The notes: generated from the letters alone by a model not told the origin. A stretch of DNA of 64,000 nt from Sinorhizobium terangae (GCF_029714365.1 NZ_CP121659.1:2542001-2606000); one strand, 5' to 3'. Shown: positions 45,732 to 54,467, numbered from the stretch's first letter. Program-made: numbers and translations.

Positions 45732-46482
45732 CACGATGCTGCGCAAGAACTGGTTCGGTGCAGGAGGCAGCGCCTATGCGCAGTTCAGGCCCGAGTACCC
45801 GGTCGCGCTGTCGACGTTTCTTGCGAAAGTGTCTCCCACCCGTGACATGGCCGTCGATGTCGGCTGCGGCAACGGGCAACTGACCCGGCAACTGGCGACC
45901 TATTTCGATCGCGTGATCGGGGTAGACCCTAGCGAAGACCAGATCGCCAACGCTCAGGCCGAGGACAAGGTGCGATATCTTTGCGCGCCGGCCGAAAAAC
46001 TGCCTCTTCCGGACAACACGGCGAGCCTCATCACCGCAGCACAGGCCGCCCACTGGTTCGATCTGCCGGCCTTTTATGCCGAGGCTCGCCGGATCGCCGT
46101 CGAGAACGCCGTTATCGCGCTCATCAGCTACGGGGTGCTCCGGCTGGAACCTGATGAACTTCAGGAGCGATTCATCGACTTCTACCACAACGAGATCGGC
46201 CCCTATTGGCCGACGGAGCGCAAGCTGGTGGACACCGGCTATGCCGATATCACCTTCCCTTTCAATGAGCGGGCAGCACCGGAGATGGAGATCCACAGGG
46301 CCTGGGAGCTCGGCGATTTCCTGGGCTACCTGTCGACATGGTCCGCCGTGCACCGTGTCAACGACGCCGGGCGCGAAGACATTCTCACGGCCTTTGTCCG
46401 GGATATTTCCGAACTCTGGGGCGACCCGGCGAAGAAGCGGCCGGTGTCCTGGCCCATCAACATGAGATTGGGGACGATATGA
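45721..46482 (+). CDS. class I SAM-dependent methyltransferase
   Basis: A 253-residue methyltransferase of the methyltransf_11 type. Motif I is AVDVGCGNGQLTRQLA, the acidic residue after strand 2 is in VIGVDPSED, and the later AAQAAHWFDLPAFYAEARRI fits the family of small-molecule methyltransferases. It overlaps the MarR gene upstream and the thioesterase downstream (ATGA), so it is co-translated with both. Its acceptor is unknown. Confidence 0.85.
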   Translation: MQTDTMLRKNWFGAGGSAYAQFRPEYPVALSTFLAKVSPTRDMAVDVGCGNGQLTRQLATYFDRVIGVDPSEDQIANAQAEDKVRYLCAPAEKLPLPDNTASLITAAQAAHWFDLPAFYAEARRIAVENAVIALISYGVLRLEPDELQERFIDFYHNEIGPYWPTERKLVDTGYADITFPFNERAAPEMEIHRAWELGDFLGYLSTWSAVHRVNDAGREDILTAFVRDISELWGDPAKKRPVSWPINMRLGTI

Positions 46483-46916
46483 ACGATATCAGCGAACTGC
46501 CGATACTCGAGGCTGGCCTGCGTCATCGCGAACGGCTGGCGGTCACCCCGTTTCACACCGTGCCCGAGGTCGATGATGCCTGGCCAGGCTTCAGGGATAT
46601 GCCGCCGGTGTTCGCAACGGCGATGATGATCGGCTTCATCGAGCAGACCTGCATCGAAGCGTTGCGTCCTTATCTCACCGACCAACAACGCACCGTCGGC
46701 ACCCATGTCGATGTCAGCCATGTCGCGCCAACACCCGTCGGCATGTCGGTGACGGCAGATGTCGAACTGGTAGCGGTGGACGAAAGATCGCTTCTCTTCA
46801 AAGTCTGCTGCTGCGACGAAGCTGGTCTGATTGGCGAAGGAACCCATCGCCGCGCCATCATCGACCTGAACCGGTTTACCCGGCGATTGGCTGACAAGGC
46901 CGCCCAGGCCAGCTAG
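46479..46916 (+). CDS. FlK-like hot-dog-fold thioesterase
   Basis: A 145-residue thioesterase resembling FlK, the fluoroacetyl-CoA thioesterase of Streptomyces cattleya. By hand alignment to FlK from memory, the catalytic Thr42/Glu50/His76 correspond to Thr47, Glu55 and His81 here with identical spacing; Gly69 and Arg120 correspond to Gly74 and Arg125. FlK's lid Phe36 is Met41 here, so fluoro-specificity is not expected. ATG 46479 overlaps the methyltransferase stop. It likely hydrolyses a small acyl-CoA; which one is unknown. Confidence 0.78.
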   Translation: MNDISELPILEAGLRHRERLAVTPFHTVPEVDDAWPGFRDMPPVFATAMMIGFIEQTCIEALRPYLTDQQRTVGTHVDVSHVAPTPVGMSVTADVELVAVDERSLLFKVCCCDEAGLIGEGTHRRAIIDLNRFTRRLADKAAQAS

Positions 46917-46935
46917 TTGACATTCCGATATTATG

Positions 46936-46967
46936 TGACAAAGTCAGTGATATATATGACAACGTCA
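46936..46967. promoter_or_regulatory. two TGACAANGTCA boxes before the MarR-GNAT gene
   Basis: TGACAAAGTCA (46936-46946) and TGACAACGTCA (46957-46967) are near-identical, each a TGAC-N3-GTCA dyad, with starts 21 bases apart, i.e. two helical turns. They lie 17-48 bases before ATG 46984 and are likely operators for the MarR domain. Confidence 0.65.
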
Positions 46968-46983
46968 ACTAAATGGATGTTCC

Positions 46984-47919
46984 ATGCCGCAGGTCGATCA
47001 GGAAGATTATGTGGCCGCGGTGCGCCGCTTCAGCCGTTTCTACACACGCCGGATCGGCCTGCTGCACGAGGGCCTGCTCGGCGGCCCCCTGTCGCTCGCC
47101 GAGGGCCGCCTCGTCTACGAGCTGGCGCAGCGTAAGACATCCACAGCCAAGGAGCTCGGAGCCGAGCTCGAGCTCGATTCCGGATATCTCAGCCGGCTCC
47201 TGAGGGGCCTGGAAGAGCGCGGTCTCGTCTCGAAAAGCCCGTCGCAGGAGGACGGCCGGCAGGTTCTGATCTCGCTGACCCCGGCGGGCCGCGAGAGCTT
47301 CGCAACCATCGACGCGCGTTCGCGCGACGAGGTGAGCGCCATGCTCGATCGCCTCTCACTGCCCGAACGGCGGAAGCTCGCGACGGCACTTGCCGAGGCC
47401 GAGCGACTGCTGGGCGGTGCGACCCCGGAACCTGCTCGCGTCCCCTATATCCTCCGCCCGCATCAGCCCGGAGACATGGGTTGGATCGTCCATCGCCACG
47501 GTGTGCTCTATTCTGAGGAATACGGATGGGATGAGCGGTTTGAGGCCCTCGTCGCCCAGATCACGGCCGATTTCATTCAAAACTTCAAGCCGAACCGCGA
47601 GCGCTGCTGGGTCGCGGAGCGCGAAGGCGAGATCGTCGGTTCTGTCTTCCTCGTTGAAGAATCTGCGACCGTCGGCAAGCTCCGCCTCCTCTACACCGAG
47701 CCAAGCGCACGAGGTCTCGGGATCGGCCGCCGGCTGGTCGAGGAATGCATCCGCTTTGCGCGACAGGCGGGGTATTCGAAGGTTACCCTCTGGACCAATG
47801 ACATCCTGACCGCAGCAAGGCACATCTACCAAACGACGGGTTTTCATCTCGTGCACGAGGAGAAGCACCATAGTTTCGGGCACGATTTGGTCGGGCAGAA
47901 TTGGGAACTGGTGCTGTGA
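46984..47919 (+). CDS. MarR-GNAT fusion protein
   Basis: A 311-residue protein joining an N-terminal MarR domain (LAEGRLVYELAQRKTSTAKELGAELELDSGYLSRLLRGLE, residues ~38-78, summarised) to a C-terminal GNAT acetyltransferase (from ~155; acetyl-CoA loop EPSARGLGIGRRLVEE). Such bifunctional MarR/GNAT proteins are a known architecture, possibly sensing or acetylating a ligand while bound to DNA. Two TGACAANGTCA boxes lie directly upstream. Target and substrate unknown. Confidence 0.88.
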   Translation: MPQVDQEDYVAAVRRFSRFYTRRIGLLHEGLLGGPLSLAEGRLVYELAQRKTSTAKELGAELELDSGYLSRLLRGLEERGLVSKSPSQEDGRQVLISLTPAGRESFATIDARSRDEVSAMLDRLSLPERRKLATALAEAERLLGGATPEPARVPYILRPHQPGDMGWIVHRHGVLYSEEYGWDERFEALVAQITADFIQNFKPNRERCWVAEREGEIVGSVFLVEESATVGKLRLLYTEPSARGLGIGRRLVEECIRFARQAGYSKVTLWTNDILTAARHIYQTTGFHLVHEEKHHSFGHDLVGQNWELVL

Positions 47920-48022
47920 CGGTGACACGGCCCTGCCCCAGCGCCGCGTCAGACGCGTACGGCAACGCCTCGGAAGCGCCAACTCGGCGTCCGGTGGTAA
48001 GGGCTCGACCGGAGATCGCCCG

Positions 48023-48502
48023 TTACGACGGGTGACTGAAGCGGGCCACTTGCGCATCCTTCATCAGGCTGCGGAAGTTTGGTCCGCTGACATGCACCAG
48101 TGTCTTGTGGTCGCCGCCTTCGAAATAGACGTCGGTGACGTTGCCGAGACTCTCGTCAAGGACCACCGGCACATTATAGGCCGATCCGATGGGCGGCACC
48201 GCGCCGGTGTCGCAATCGGCGAAAAGCGTGCTGACCTCCTCTTCCGAGGCGAGGCCAAGGCGCCTGTTCATCACGTCCTGCAACGTGGAGAGCTCGATCC
48301 GATGCGTGCTTGGAACAACGGCGAGAAAGTATCCCATTTCGTGATGCACGACGACGGACTTGGCCAGCCTGCTGCCCGGAACATGCGCCGCCTGCGCCGA
48401 CTGGCTGGTGGTTGCCGTGCGGTGGTGAGCGACGGTGTCATAGGCCACACCCTCGCCTTCGATGTAGTTCTGAAGCTTCCTTGCGATCGTCATCGTAGGC
48501 AC
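48023..48502 (-). CDS. YbaK/EbsC-type aminoacyl-tRNA deacylase
   Basis: A 159-residue protein of the YbaK/ProX editing family that hydrolyses mischarged aminoacyl-tRNA. The key lysine is in SRLAKSVVVHHEMG, and GAVPPIGSAYNVPVVLDESL with YFEGGDHKTLVHVSGPNF are typical. The gene stands alone. The exact mischarged pair cannot be read. Confidence 0.87.
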   Translation of the reverse strand: MPTMTIARKLQNYIEGEGVAYDTVAHHRTATTSQSAQAAHVPGSRLAKSVVVHHEMGYFLAVVPSTHRIELSTLQDVMNRRLGLASEEEVSTLFADCDTGAVPPIGSAYNVPVVLDESLGNVTDVYFEGGDHKTLVHVSGPNFRSLMKDAQVARFSHPS

Positions 48503-48677
48503 CTCAATGTTGCGTAGTGACGTATCAGGAGAGACATTTTCCTCTCATCAACTGCGAAGTCAACGGCGAATGGCCGTTGCGCCGGCCGCACTTCAATTCC
48601 AAAAACACCCACTGCAGACGCAACAAAGGCCGGCGGCCGCCGTGCAGCCACCGGCCTTCTGCAACTTCGGCCGGTCG

Positions 48678-49520
48678 TTACGCGGCCGCACTGTCCTTCG
48701 GAAAGTCCGTCGATACCGCGAGTTCCCGCCAGGCGGCGAGTTCGCCGGCGACATGGGCGTTCTTGGCTTCGATCGCGGCCACGGTGTCGCTTCCGAAGGG
48801 CATGCGCAGCGGCGGGTTGTCGGCGTGGGCAAGTTGCACCATCGCTTTGGCGAACCGCGCCGGGTCGCCCGGCTGGGCATGGTTTGCCGTCTTGGCGAAT
48901 TCGCGCATGGCGCCAACGGTCTCGCTATAATCGGAGATCGACAGCGGGCTCACCGACAACGACTGCTCGTCCAGGAAGTCGGTGCGGAAGAAACCCGGCT
49001 CGACCACCGTCGCCTTGATGCCGAGCGGCGCCAATTCCTGCGCAAGCGCCTCGGTCAGCCCTTCGATCGCGAATTTGGTCGAGCCGTAGACGCCCCAGCC
49101 GGTAAAGGCCGTATAGCCGCCGATCGACGAGATGTTGATGATGTGGCCGGAGCGCTGGCTGCGCATCTGCGGCAGGACGGCACGGGTGACGGCGAGAACG
49201 CCGAAGACATTGGTGCGATAGATCTTCTCGATTTCTTCCGCGGTCGCTTCCTCGACGGCCCCGAGCAGACCGTAGCCGGCATTGTTGAGCAGCACGTCGA
49301 TCCGGCCGAAGCGCTCGACCGCTGCTGCGGCTGCCGCCCGGGCCTGTTCCTCATTGGTGACGTCGAGCGCGAGCGTCAGGAGGTTCGCGTGCTGGCCGAG
49401 CGAATCGAGGGATTCGACGCGACGCGCCGTGGCAACGACCGCATCACCGGCACTGAGTGCCTCCTTGGTGATCAGTGCGCCAAAGCCGCGGGAGGCACCT
49501 GTGATGAACCAGATACGCAT
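48678..49520 (-). CDS. short-chain dehydrogenase/reductase (paralogue 1)
   Basis: A 280-residue classical SDR: cofactor motif TGASRGFG, NNAGYG, catalytic Ser in INISSIGG and YGSTK (Tyr-x-x-x-Lys). The C-terminal QPGDPARFAKAMVQLAHADNPPLRMPFG is shared with its neighbour at 49572. AAGGA precedes ATG 49520. It follows that paralogue by 51 bases, so the two form an operon. Substrate unknown. Confidence 0.88.
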   Translation of the reverse strand: MRIWFITGASRGFGALITKEALSAGDAVVATARRVESLDSLGQHANLLTLALDVTNEEQARAAAAAAVERFGRIDVLLNNAGYGLLGAVEEATAEEIEKIYRTNVFGVLAVTRAVLPQMRSQRSGHIINISSIGGYTAFTGWGVYGSTKFAIEGLTEALAQELAPLGIKATVVEPGFFRTDFLDEQSLSVSPLSISDYSETVGAMREFAKTANHAQPGDPARFAKAMVQLAHADNPPLRMPFGSDTVAAIEAKNAHVAGELAAWRELAVSTDFPKDSAAA

Positions 49521-49571
49521 GGGAATATCCTTTTTCCTTGAGTTGAGTCGGATGTTTTCTTCGAGTGTCAA

Positions 49572-50417
49572 TCAGTTCGATTCAGCAGCCGGGAAGTCGG
49601 CCCCTTCGGTCACTTCGGCCCAGGCATCGAAATCCTTGCGCAAGGCATCGAGCTTCGCCCGAGCACCGGCGAGAGCTTCGCGGCCGAGCAGCAGCCGCAG
49701 CGGCGGTTCGGCGGCATTAACCGCCATCACGATCGCGCGCGCGGCCCGATCCGGATCGCCAGGTTGCTTGCCGCTGTAACCCCTGATCCGGCGCCAGACG
49801 GCACCTGCCGTGTCCTCATAGTCGTTGATCGAGACGGTGGCCTCGCCGGCGGAGCGTCCCGCCCAATCGGTGCGGAAGGGACCGGGCTCAACAATGAGCA
49901 CCTTGATGCCGAGAGGCTCCGTCTCCTTCGACAGCCCCTCGGACAATGCCTCGACGGCGAATTTCGAGGCCGCGTAGAAGCTTAGCGACGGCACCGACCG
50001 CAGGCCACCGACCGAAGAAATGTTGACGATCGTGCCCGAGCGGCGCCGGCGCATGCCGGGCAGGACGGCGCGGGTCATGTTGGCGAGGCCCCAGACATTG
50101 ACCTCGAACATGGCGCGGACCGCATCCATGTCGCTCTCCTCGAAGGCGCCGAAATAACCGACACCGGCATTGTTGACGAGAATGTCGATGTGGCCGAAGC
50201 GCTCTTCGGCGGCGCGTGTCGCCGCGGCAATGTCGTCTGCCTTCGTCACGTCGAGTGCGAGCGCGAGCGTCCGGTCCGGCGCGATGGCCGTTAGATCGGC
50301 GACCTGCGCGGCGTCACGAGCCGTGACGACAACATTGTGGCCGAGCGCGATGACGTGCTGTGCGAGCGCGCGGCCGAAGCCGGTCGAGCAGCCTGTAATG
50401 AACCATGTCTGTGCCAT
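49572..50417 (-). CDS. short-chain dehydrogenase/reductase (paralogue 2)
   Basis: A 281-residue classical SDR with TGCSTGFG, NNAGVGYFG, VNISSVGG and YAASK. It is a clear paralogue of the next gene along its whole length. It is divergent from a LysR gene at 50561, the likely regulator. The enzyme probably reduces a ketone or oxidises an alcohol of unknown identity. Confidence 0.88.
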   Translation of the reverse strand: MAQTWFITGCSTGFGRALAQHVIALGHNVVVTARDAAQVADLTAIAPDRTLALALDVTKADDIAAATRAAEERFGHIDILVNNAGVGYFGAFEESDMDAVRAMFEVNVWGLANMTRAVLPGMRRRRSGTIVNISSVGGLRSVPSLSFYAASKFAVEALSEGLSKETEPLGIKVLIVEPGPFRTDWAGRSAGEATVSINDYEDTAGAVWRRIRGYSGKQPGDPDRAARAIVMAVNAAEPPLRLLLGREALAGARAKLDALRKDFDAWAEVTEGADFPAAESN

Positions 50418-50560
50418 TGCGAACTCCTTCCTTGATCGGATGAGGATCAGATCCTCGAGGCCGGGGCCGACTTGCCCGTGGCGACAAGGGGAGAATGGCG
50501 CAATTAGATTTGCGTGATTAGAATGGAAAATATCTCAACAATGCTGAGCGAGGTTCATCT

Positions 50561-51445
50561 ATGCGGGCAACCGATCTGTCAGAACTTGCGGCCTTCGACG
50601 CCGTCGCGCGGCACCGAAGCTTCCGGAAGGCCGCCGAGGAGCGTGGGGTGACGGCCTCGGCGATCAGCCACGCCGTCAGCAATCTGGAGGAACGGATCGG
50701 GCTTCGGCTGCTCAACCGCACGACCCGCAGCGTCTCGCTGACCGACGCCGGCACCATGCTTCTGGCGCATCTCACCCCCGCCTTCGGTGAAATCGGATCG
50801 GCGCTCGACGCGCTCAACAGATTTCGCGACACGCCGTTCGGCAAGGTGCGCATCAATGTCCCGAATTCGATTGCCCCTTTCATCTTGGGGCGGGTGATGG
50901 GTCCGCTTATCCGGGACAACCCCAATCTGGAACTGGAGATCTCCGCGACCGACCGACTGGTGGATATCGTCGAGGAAGGTTTCGACGCCGGAGTCCGCCT
51001 CGGCGAGAGCCTTCGGGAGGGCATGGTGGCAGTGAAGGTCGGGCCTCGACTACGCTTCGCGGTCGTCGGCGCACCGGACTACTTCCGGGAGCGGGACATC
51101 CCGCAGACGCCGCACGAACTGAAGGATCATGTCTGCGTTCAAAACATGTATCCGACCGGTGTGCGCTACCCCTGGGAATTCGAACGGCGCGGCGAGGCTG
51201 TCGCCTTCCATCCGAGCGGACCGATCGCGCTCGATGACCAGGAACTCATGGTCCAAGCGGCGCTTTCCGGCGTGGCGCTCGCCTATGTCTGGGAAAACCG
51301 CGCACAACGCGAGGTCCTTGACGGCAGGCTGATCCGCTGCCTCGATGAATGGTGTCCGCCGGAGGACTGGTTTTATCTCTACTATCCGAGTCGCCGGAAC
51401 ATTTCAGCGGGACTGCGGGCGGTGATCGAGGCGATGCGGGTGTGA
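50561..51445 (+). CDS. LysR-family regulator
   Basis: A 294-residue LysR protein with a clear helix-turn-helix (DLSELAAFDAVARHRSFRKAAEERGVTASAIS, residues ~5-36, summarised) and a CrgA-type effector domain. It is divergent from the tandem SDR genes across 143 bases and very likely regulates them. The intergenic stretch has the direct repeat ATTAGA at two positions near 50507 and 50517. Confidence 0.88.
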   Translation: MRATDLSELAAFDAVARHRSFRKAAEERGVTASAISHAVSNLEERIGLRLLNRTTRSVSLTDAGTMLLAHLTPAFGEIGSALDALNRFRDTPFGKVRINVPNSIAPFILGRVMGPLIRDNPNLELEISATDRLVDIVEEGFDAGVRLGESLREGMVAVKVGPRLRFAVVGAPDYFRERDIPQTPHELKDHVCVQNMYPTGVRYPWEFERRGEAVAFHPSGPIALDDQELMVQAALSGVALAYVWENRAQREVLDGRLIRCLDEWCPPEDWFYLYYPSRRNISAGLRAVIEAMRV

Positions 51446-51505
51446 CCGGGGCCGGCAAACTGGTCCTCGCGCGCCATCACGGCCGCTTGCTACTTCGGCA
51501 ACGCC

Positions 51506-51865
51506 TCACCCATGTCGCTCCAGCCATGCCTTCAGTGCCACGGCATTGTTCCTCCCGACGTCGCGCGCCGCGAATAGCAACGTCACGGAACCGTTTGCCA
51601 GATGCTCGCGAAGCTCCTGGACCGCCGCCTGCGCCGCCGCGTCCTCCAGTTCCGCCGCATAAGCCGTGCAGAACTCGTCCCATGCATCCGGCTGTCCATG
51701 GAAGCGTTTGCGCAAGGCATCGCTCGGCGCGATGTCCTTCAGCCAGAGATCGACCCCGGCCTTGTCCTTGGCAACGCCGCGTGGCCAAAGCCGATCGACG
51801 AGGATGCGCGTGCCGTCGCTGGCCTCCGGCGCCTCGTATACCCGCTTCAATTTGAGCGAGCTCAT
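51506..51865 (-). CDS. DUF488 family protein
   Basis: A 119-residue DUF488 protein, with hallmark RILVDRLWPRG near the N-terminus and LLFAARDVGRNNA near the C-terminus. GGAAAGG precedes ATG 51865. It is divergent from a MarR gene with a palindrome between their starts. Function is unknown. Confidence 0.87.
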   Translation of the reverse strand: MSSLKLKRVYEAPEASDGTRILVDRLWPRGVAKDKAGVDLWLKDIAPSDALRKRFHGQPDAWDEFCTAYAAELEDAAAQAAVQELREHLANGSVTLLFAARDVGRNNAVALKAWLERHG

Positions 51866-51880
51866 CAGAAGCCTTTCCAT

Positions 51881-51892
51881 GTATCTAGATAC
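51881..51892. promoter_or_regulatory. palindrome GTATCTAGATAC between DUF488 and MarR genes
   Basis: A perfect 12-base palindrome lies 16 bases upstream of the DUF488 start and 8-20 bases upstream of the MarR start, in the only non-coding bases between them. It is the natural operator candidate for the MarR protein. Confidence 0.6.
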
Positions 51893-51911
51893 TATGTATA
51901 TGCATACAACC

Positions 51912-52373
51912 ATGGAAAAGACGAAGCAACCGCCGAAAACGCTCCGCAGCGATGCCAGTATCCTGGTGGACATCTGCGCCGGCCTGAACAGCCGGCTCGC
52001 CGCCCGGCGCATCACCCAATTCATGGATCGTGAAATGGCGGGATGCGGGCTGAGCGTCGCGCAACTCGGCCTGATGGCCCAGATCGCAGCGGCATCCGAC
52101 GACACGCTCGGCGCCCTGGCGCGGCGCAGCGGGCTTGAACAATCCACCCTTTCGCGGAACCTGCGCACCCTCGAGAATGAAGGCTTGATCGAGATTGCCA
52201 TCGTCGAGGCTGATCTGCGCCGCCGCGCCGTGTGGCTGACGGAGGCCGGCGCTCAAAGGCTTGAAGCGGCGATTCCGGTCTGGCGCGACGCTCAGGCAAG
52301 GTTGGCGGCGCACTTTTCCCCCGACCTCGCCCGCCGTCTGGCGGAGGAGACGGAAGTGTTAGTCAGAGGTTGA
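51912..52373 (+). CDS. MarR-family regulator
   Basis: A 153-residue MarR-type regulator with a winged helix ASDDTLGALARRSGLEQSTLSRNL...LENEGLIEIAI. Several in-frame ATG codons (51879, 51894, 51900, 51912) compete; 51912 (MEKTKQPPK) avoids running through the palindrome, but no ribosome site is clear, and a leaderless transcript is possible. It overlaps the convergent GNAT gene by 15 bases at the 3' end. Confidence 0.8.
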   Translation: MEKTKQPPKTLRSDASILVDICAGLNSRLAARRITQFMDREMAGCGLSVAQLGLMAQIAAASDDTLGALARRSGLEQSTLSRNLRTLENEGLIEIAIVEADLRRRAVWLTEAGAQRLEAAIPVWRDAQARLAAHFSPDLARRLAEETEVLVRG

Positions 52374-52901
52374 AGGCGTTGTGCCGAGCTCGCGCTCCAT
52401 GAAGACGATATGGGGCATGAGGTCATCCGGGTACTGATGGTATGGAGGACAGTCGCGGAACCCGAGCGACTTGTACAGGGCGATCGCCTCCGTCAGGCGG
52501 TTGGCCGTGTCGAGCCGCATCAGCATGTAGCCGTCGGCGCTCGCCGCAGCCATGATCGCGTCACCCAGACGCCTGCCGATGCCATGCCCCTGAGAGCGCG
52601 CCGGAACAAACAGCCGCTTCATCTCACAAATCCCATCTGAAAGCCGGCGGTAGGCGCAGGCGCCGTGGATCTGGTTGCCGATCGTGGCAAGAAGGGTTTT
52701 GCCATTCGGCGGCCCGTACACTGCCGGCAGGTTCATTAGTTCCGCATCGAGCGATTGATGACCGAACGCCGCGTCGACGAACCAGCGGTCGTGCGCATAG
52801 CGGGCTCGGCACCAGTCCGTATACTCCCGGATCAATGTGTCGAAGGCGGCGTAGTCGTCAGCCGACACAGCCGTGCGAATGGTCACGTGCATATCTGCCA
52901 T
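52359..52901 (-). CDS. GNAT-family acetyltransferase
   Basis: A 180-residue GNAT enzyme; the acetyl-CoA loop is ARSQGHGIGRRLGDA and the C-terminal ALYKSLGFRDC is typical. The start overlaps the PLP decarboxylase stop by one base (TGATG), so both are co-translated. Coupling to a decarboxylase that would release an amine suggests the amine as acetyl acceptor; this is inference. Confidence 0.83.
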   Translation of the reverse strand: MADMHVTIRTAVSADDYAAFDTLIREYTDWCRARYAHDRWFVDAAFGHQSLDAELMNLPAVYGPPNGKTLLATIGNQIHGACAYRRLSDGICEMKRLFVPARSQGHGIGRRLGDAIMAAASADGYMLMRLDTANRLTEAIALYKSLGFRDCPPYHQYPDDLMPHIVFMERELGTTPSTSD

Positions 52902-54319
52902 CAGCAACCGTCACTCTCCCGGAGCACCGCCCGCCATGCCGCGATGATTGCGTCTGCCGCAGCATTGCCGGCGAGATCGTCGGTCAGCCATGAGATCACC
53001 GATACGCGCATGACCTTGCGGCCACGCCAGATCGCACCGCCGCAGAAGCAGACGCCGTCGGCCTGTATCCGCTCGATCGTCCGCTGCGTGAGCCGGTCGG
53101 CCGCGTCGTCTGGGTGTTTCGCACCGAACCGCACGAGGATCTGGTTGAGCACGACGTCATTCAGTACCGCAATGCCCTCCTCCGACCTCAGCTTTTCGGC
53201 CATGGCATGGGCGACCCGACAGTGACGCGCGACCATGGCGGCAATGCCGTCACGCCCGAGATGCTTGATCATCGCCCAGGTGGCAAAACCACGGGCGCGA
53301 CGCGACAATTCCGGGACGAAATGGCTCGGATCCCGCTCGCCCTCGTAGCTTGGCGGCAGGTAGCTTGCCGCAATCGTCATCGCACGGCGATGCGCCTCTT
53401 CGCTGCGAACAATGGCATAGCCGCAGTCATAGGGCGTCTGCAGCCATTTGTGGCCGTCGGTAGCCCAGGAATCGGCACCGTCGACGCCCTTGGCGAGCCC
53501 GCTTCTCTGCGGGCAGGCGCGCGCCCAAAGACCGAAGGCGCCGTCGACATGAACCCAGGCGCCGATGTCCCTGGCGATAGGAATGATGCGGTCGAAATCG
53601 TCGAAGGCACCTGTGTTGATCTGCCCAGCCTGAAGGATGGCAATACAGGGTCCGGAAACCTTGCCAGCCGCCTCGGTGAAATCCGACACGAGAATGCGGC
53701 CGGCATCATCGGTCTTCACGCGGACAACCCTGTCGTGCCCGAGGCCGAGAAACTGCAGAGCCGAGAAAACCGTCGCGTGGGCCTCATCGCCAATCAAAAC
53801 CGTGATTGGCGGTGCGCCGAACAGGCCCTGCGCTTCGACGTCCCAGCCGGCCTTTCGCAGCACATCGCCGCGTGCTGCGGCGAGGCAGACAAAATTCGCG
53901 ACCGTCGCTCCGGTCACGAAGCCGATGGAACTTTCTCTCGGCAGATCGAGAAGATCGAGCAGCCAGTTGCCAGCAACAGCCTCGGCGGCCGCGGCAGCGG
54001 GTGTTGCGTGATGGTTGCCGGTGTTCTGGCCCCAGGCGCTCGTCAGCCAGTCGGCGGCGACCCCAACGGGATGCGACCCGCCGATGACCCAGCCGAAGAA
54101 GCGCGGACCCGTCATCGCGTGAAGTCCGGGCTCCGCCTTCGCCACAAGTTCCTCGATCACGCCAAGGCCGCCTCTCTCCGGCAGAGGTTCGCGGAATTCG
54201 TCAAGCGATGCCTGGTAGGAGATCCGCGGCCTTTGCGGGCCCGCGGCTATGTTGTCGCGGAAGCGCGCGGCATGTTTTGCCGCACGCTGGAACAGGTCGT
54301 CTACCGAGTCCTGCTTCAT
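52901..54319 (-). CDS. PLP-dependent amino acid decarboxylase (group II)
   Basis: A 472-residue pyridoxal-phosphate enzyme of the aromatic amino acid/glutamate decarboxylase family. The PLP lysine is in TDGHKWLQTPYDCG and the aspartate in WVHVDGAFG. GGAGGGGG precedes ATG 54319 (MKQDSVDDLF). Some members are aldehyde synthases or other lyases; substrate cannot be read. It is coupled to the GNAT gene. Confidence 0.85.
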   Translation of the reverse strand: MKQDSVDDLFQRAAKHAARFRDNIAAGPQRPRISYQASLDEFREPLPERGGLGVIEELVAKAEPGLHAMTGPRFFGWVIGGSHPVGVAADWLTSAWGQNTGNHHATPAAAAAEAVAGNWLLDLLDLPRESSIGFVTGATVANFVCLAAARGDVLRKAGWDVEAQGLFGAPPITVLIGDEAHATVFSALQFLGLGHDRVVRVKTDDAGRILVSDFTEAAGKVSGPCIAILQAGQINTGAFDDFDRIIPIARDIGAWVHVDGAFGLWARACPQRSGLAKGVDGADSWATDGHKWLQTPYDCGYAIVRSEEAHRRAMTIAASYLPPSYEGERDPSHFVPELSRRARGFATWAMIKHLGRDGIAAMVARHCRVAHAMAEKLRSEEGIAVLNDVVLNQILVRFGAKHPDDAADRLTQRTIERIQADGVCFCGGAIWRGRKVMRVSVISWLTDDLAGNAAADAIIAAWRAVLRESDGC

Positions 54320-54467
54320 GAAGCCCCCTCCGGCCAAGTCGCCAGCCCTCGCAAGCGAAAATGACGACTCCTGACGTCTCTCTTCTGCCGTCACGACGCG
54401 GTCCGGCCATACGCGTGCGGTTTCGCGCATGGCCGCATTTCAGCAGTGAGCGGCAGCTCTCGTGGAC

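Noticed and set aside
46479..46916. Reading the thioesterase as a fluoroacetate-resistance gene
   Set aside because: The lid phenylalanine of FlK is methionine here and no fluorinase-type gene is nearby; only the fold and triad are supported.
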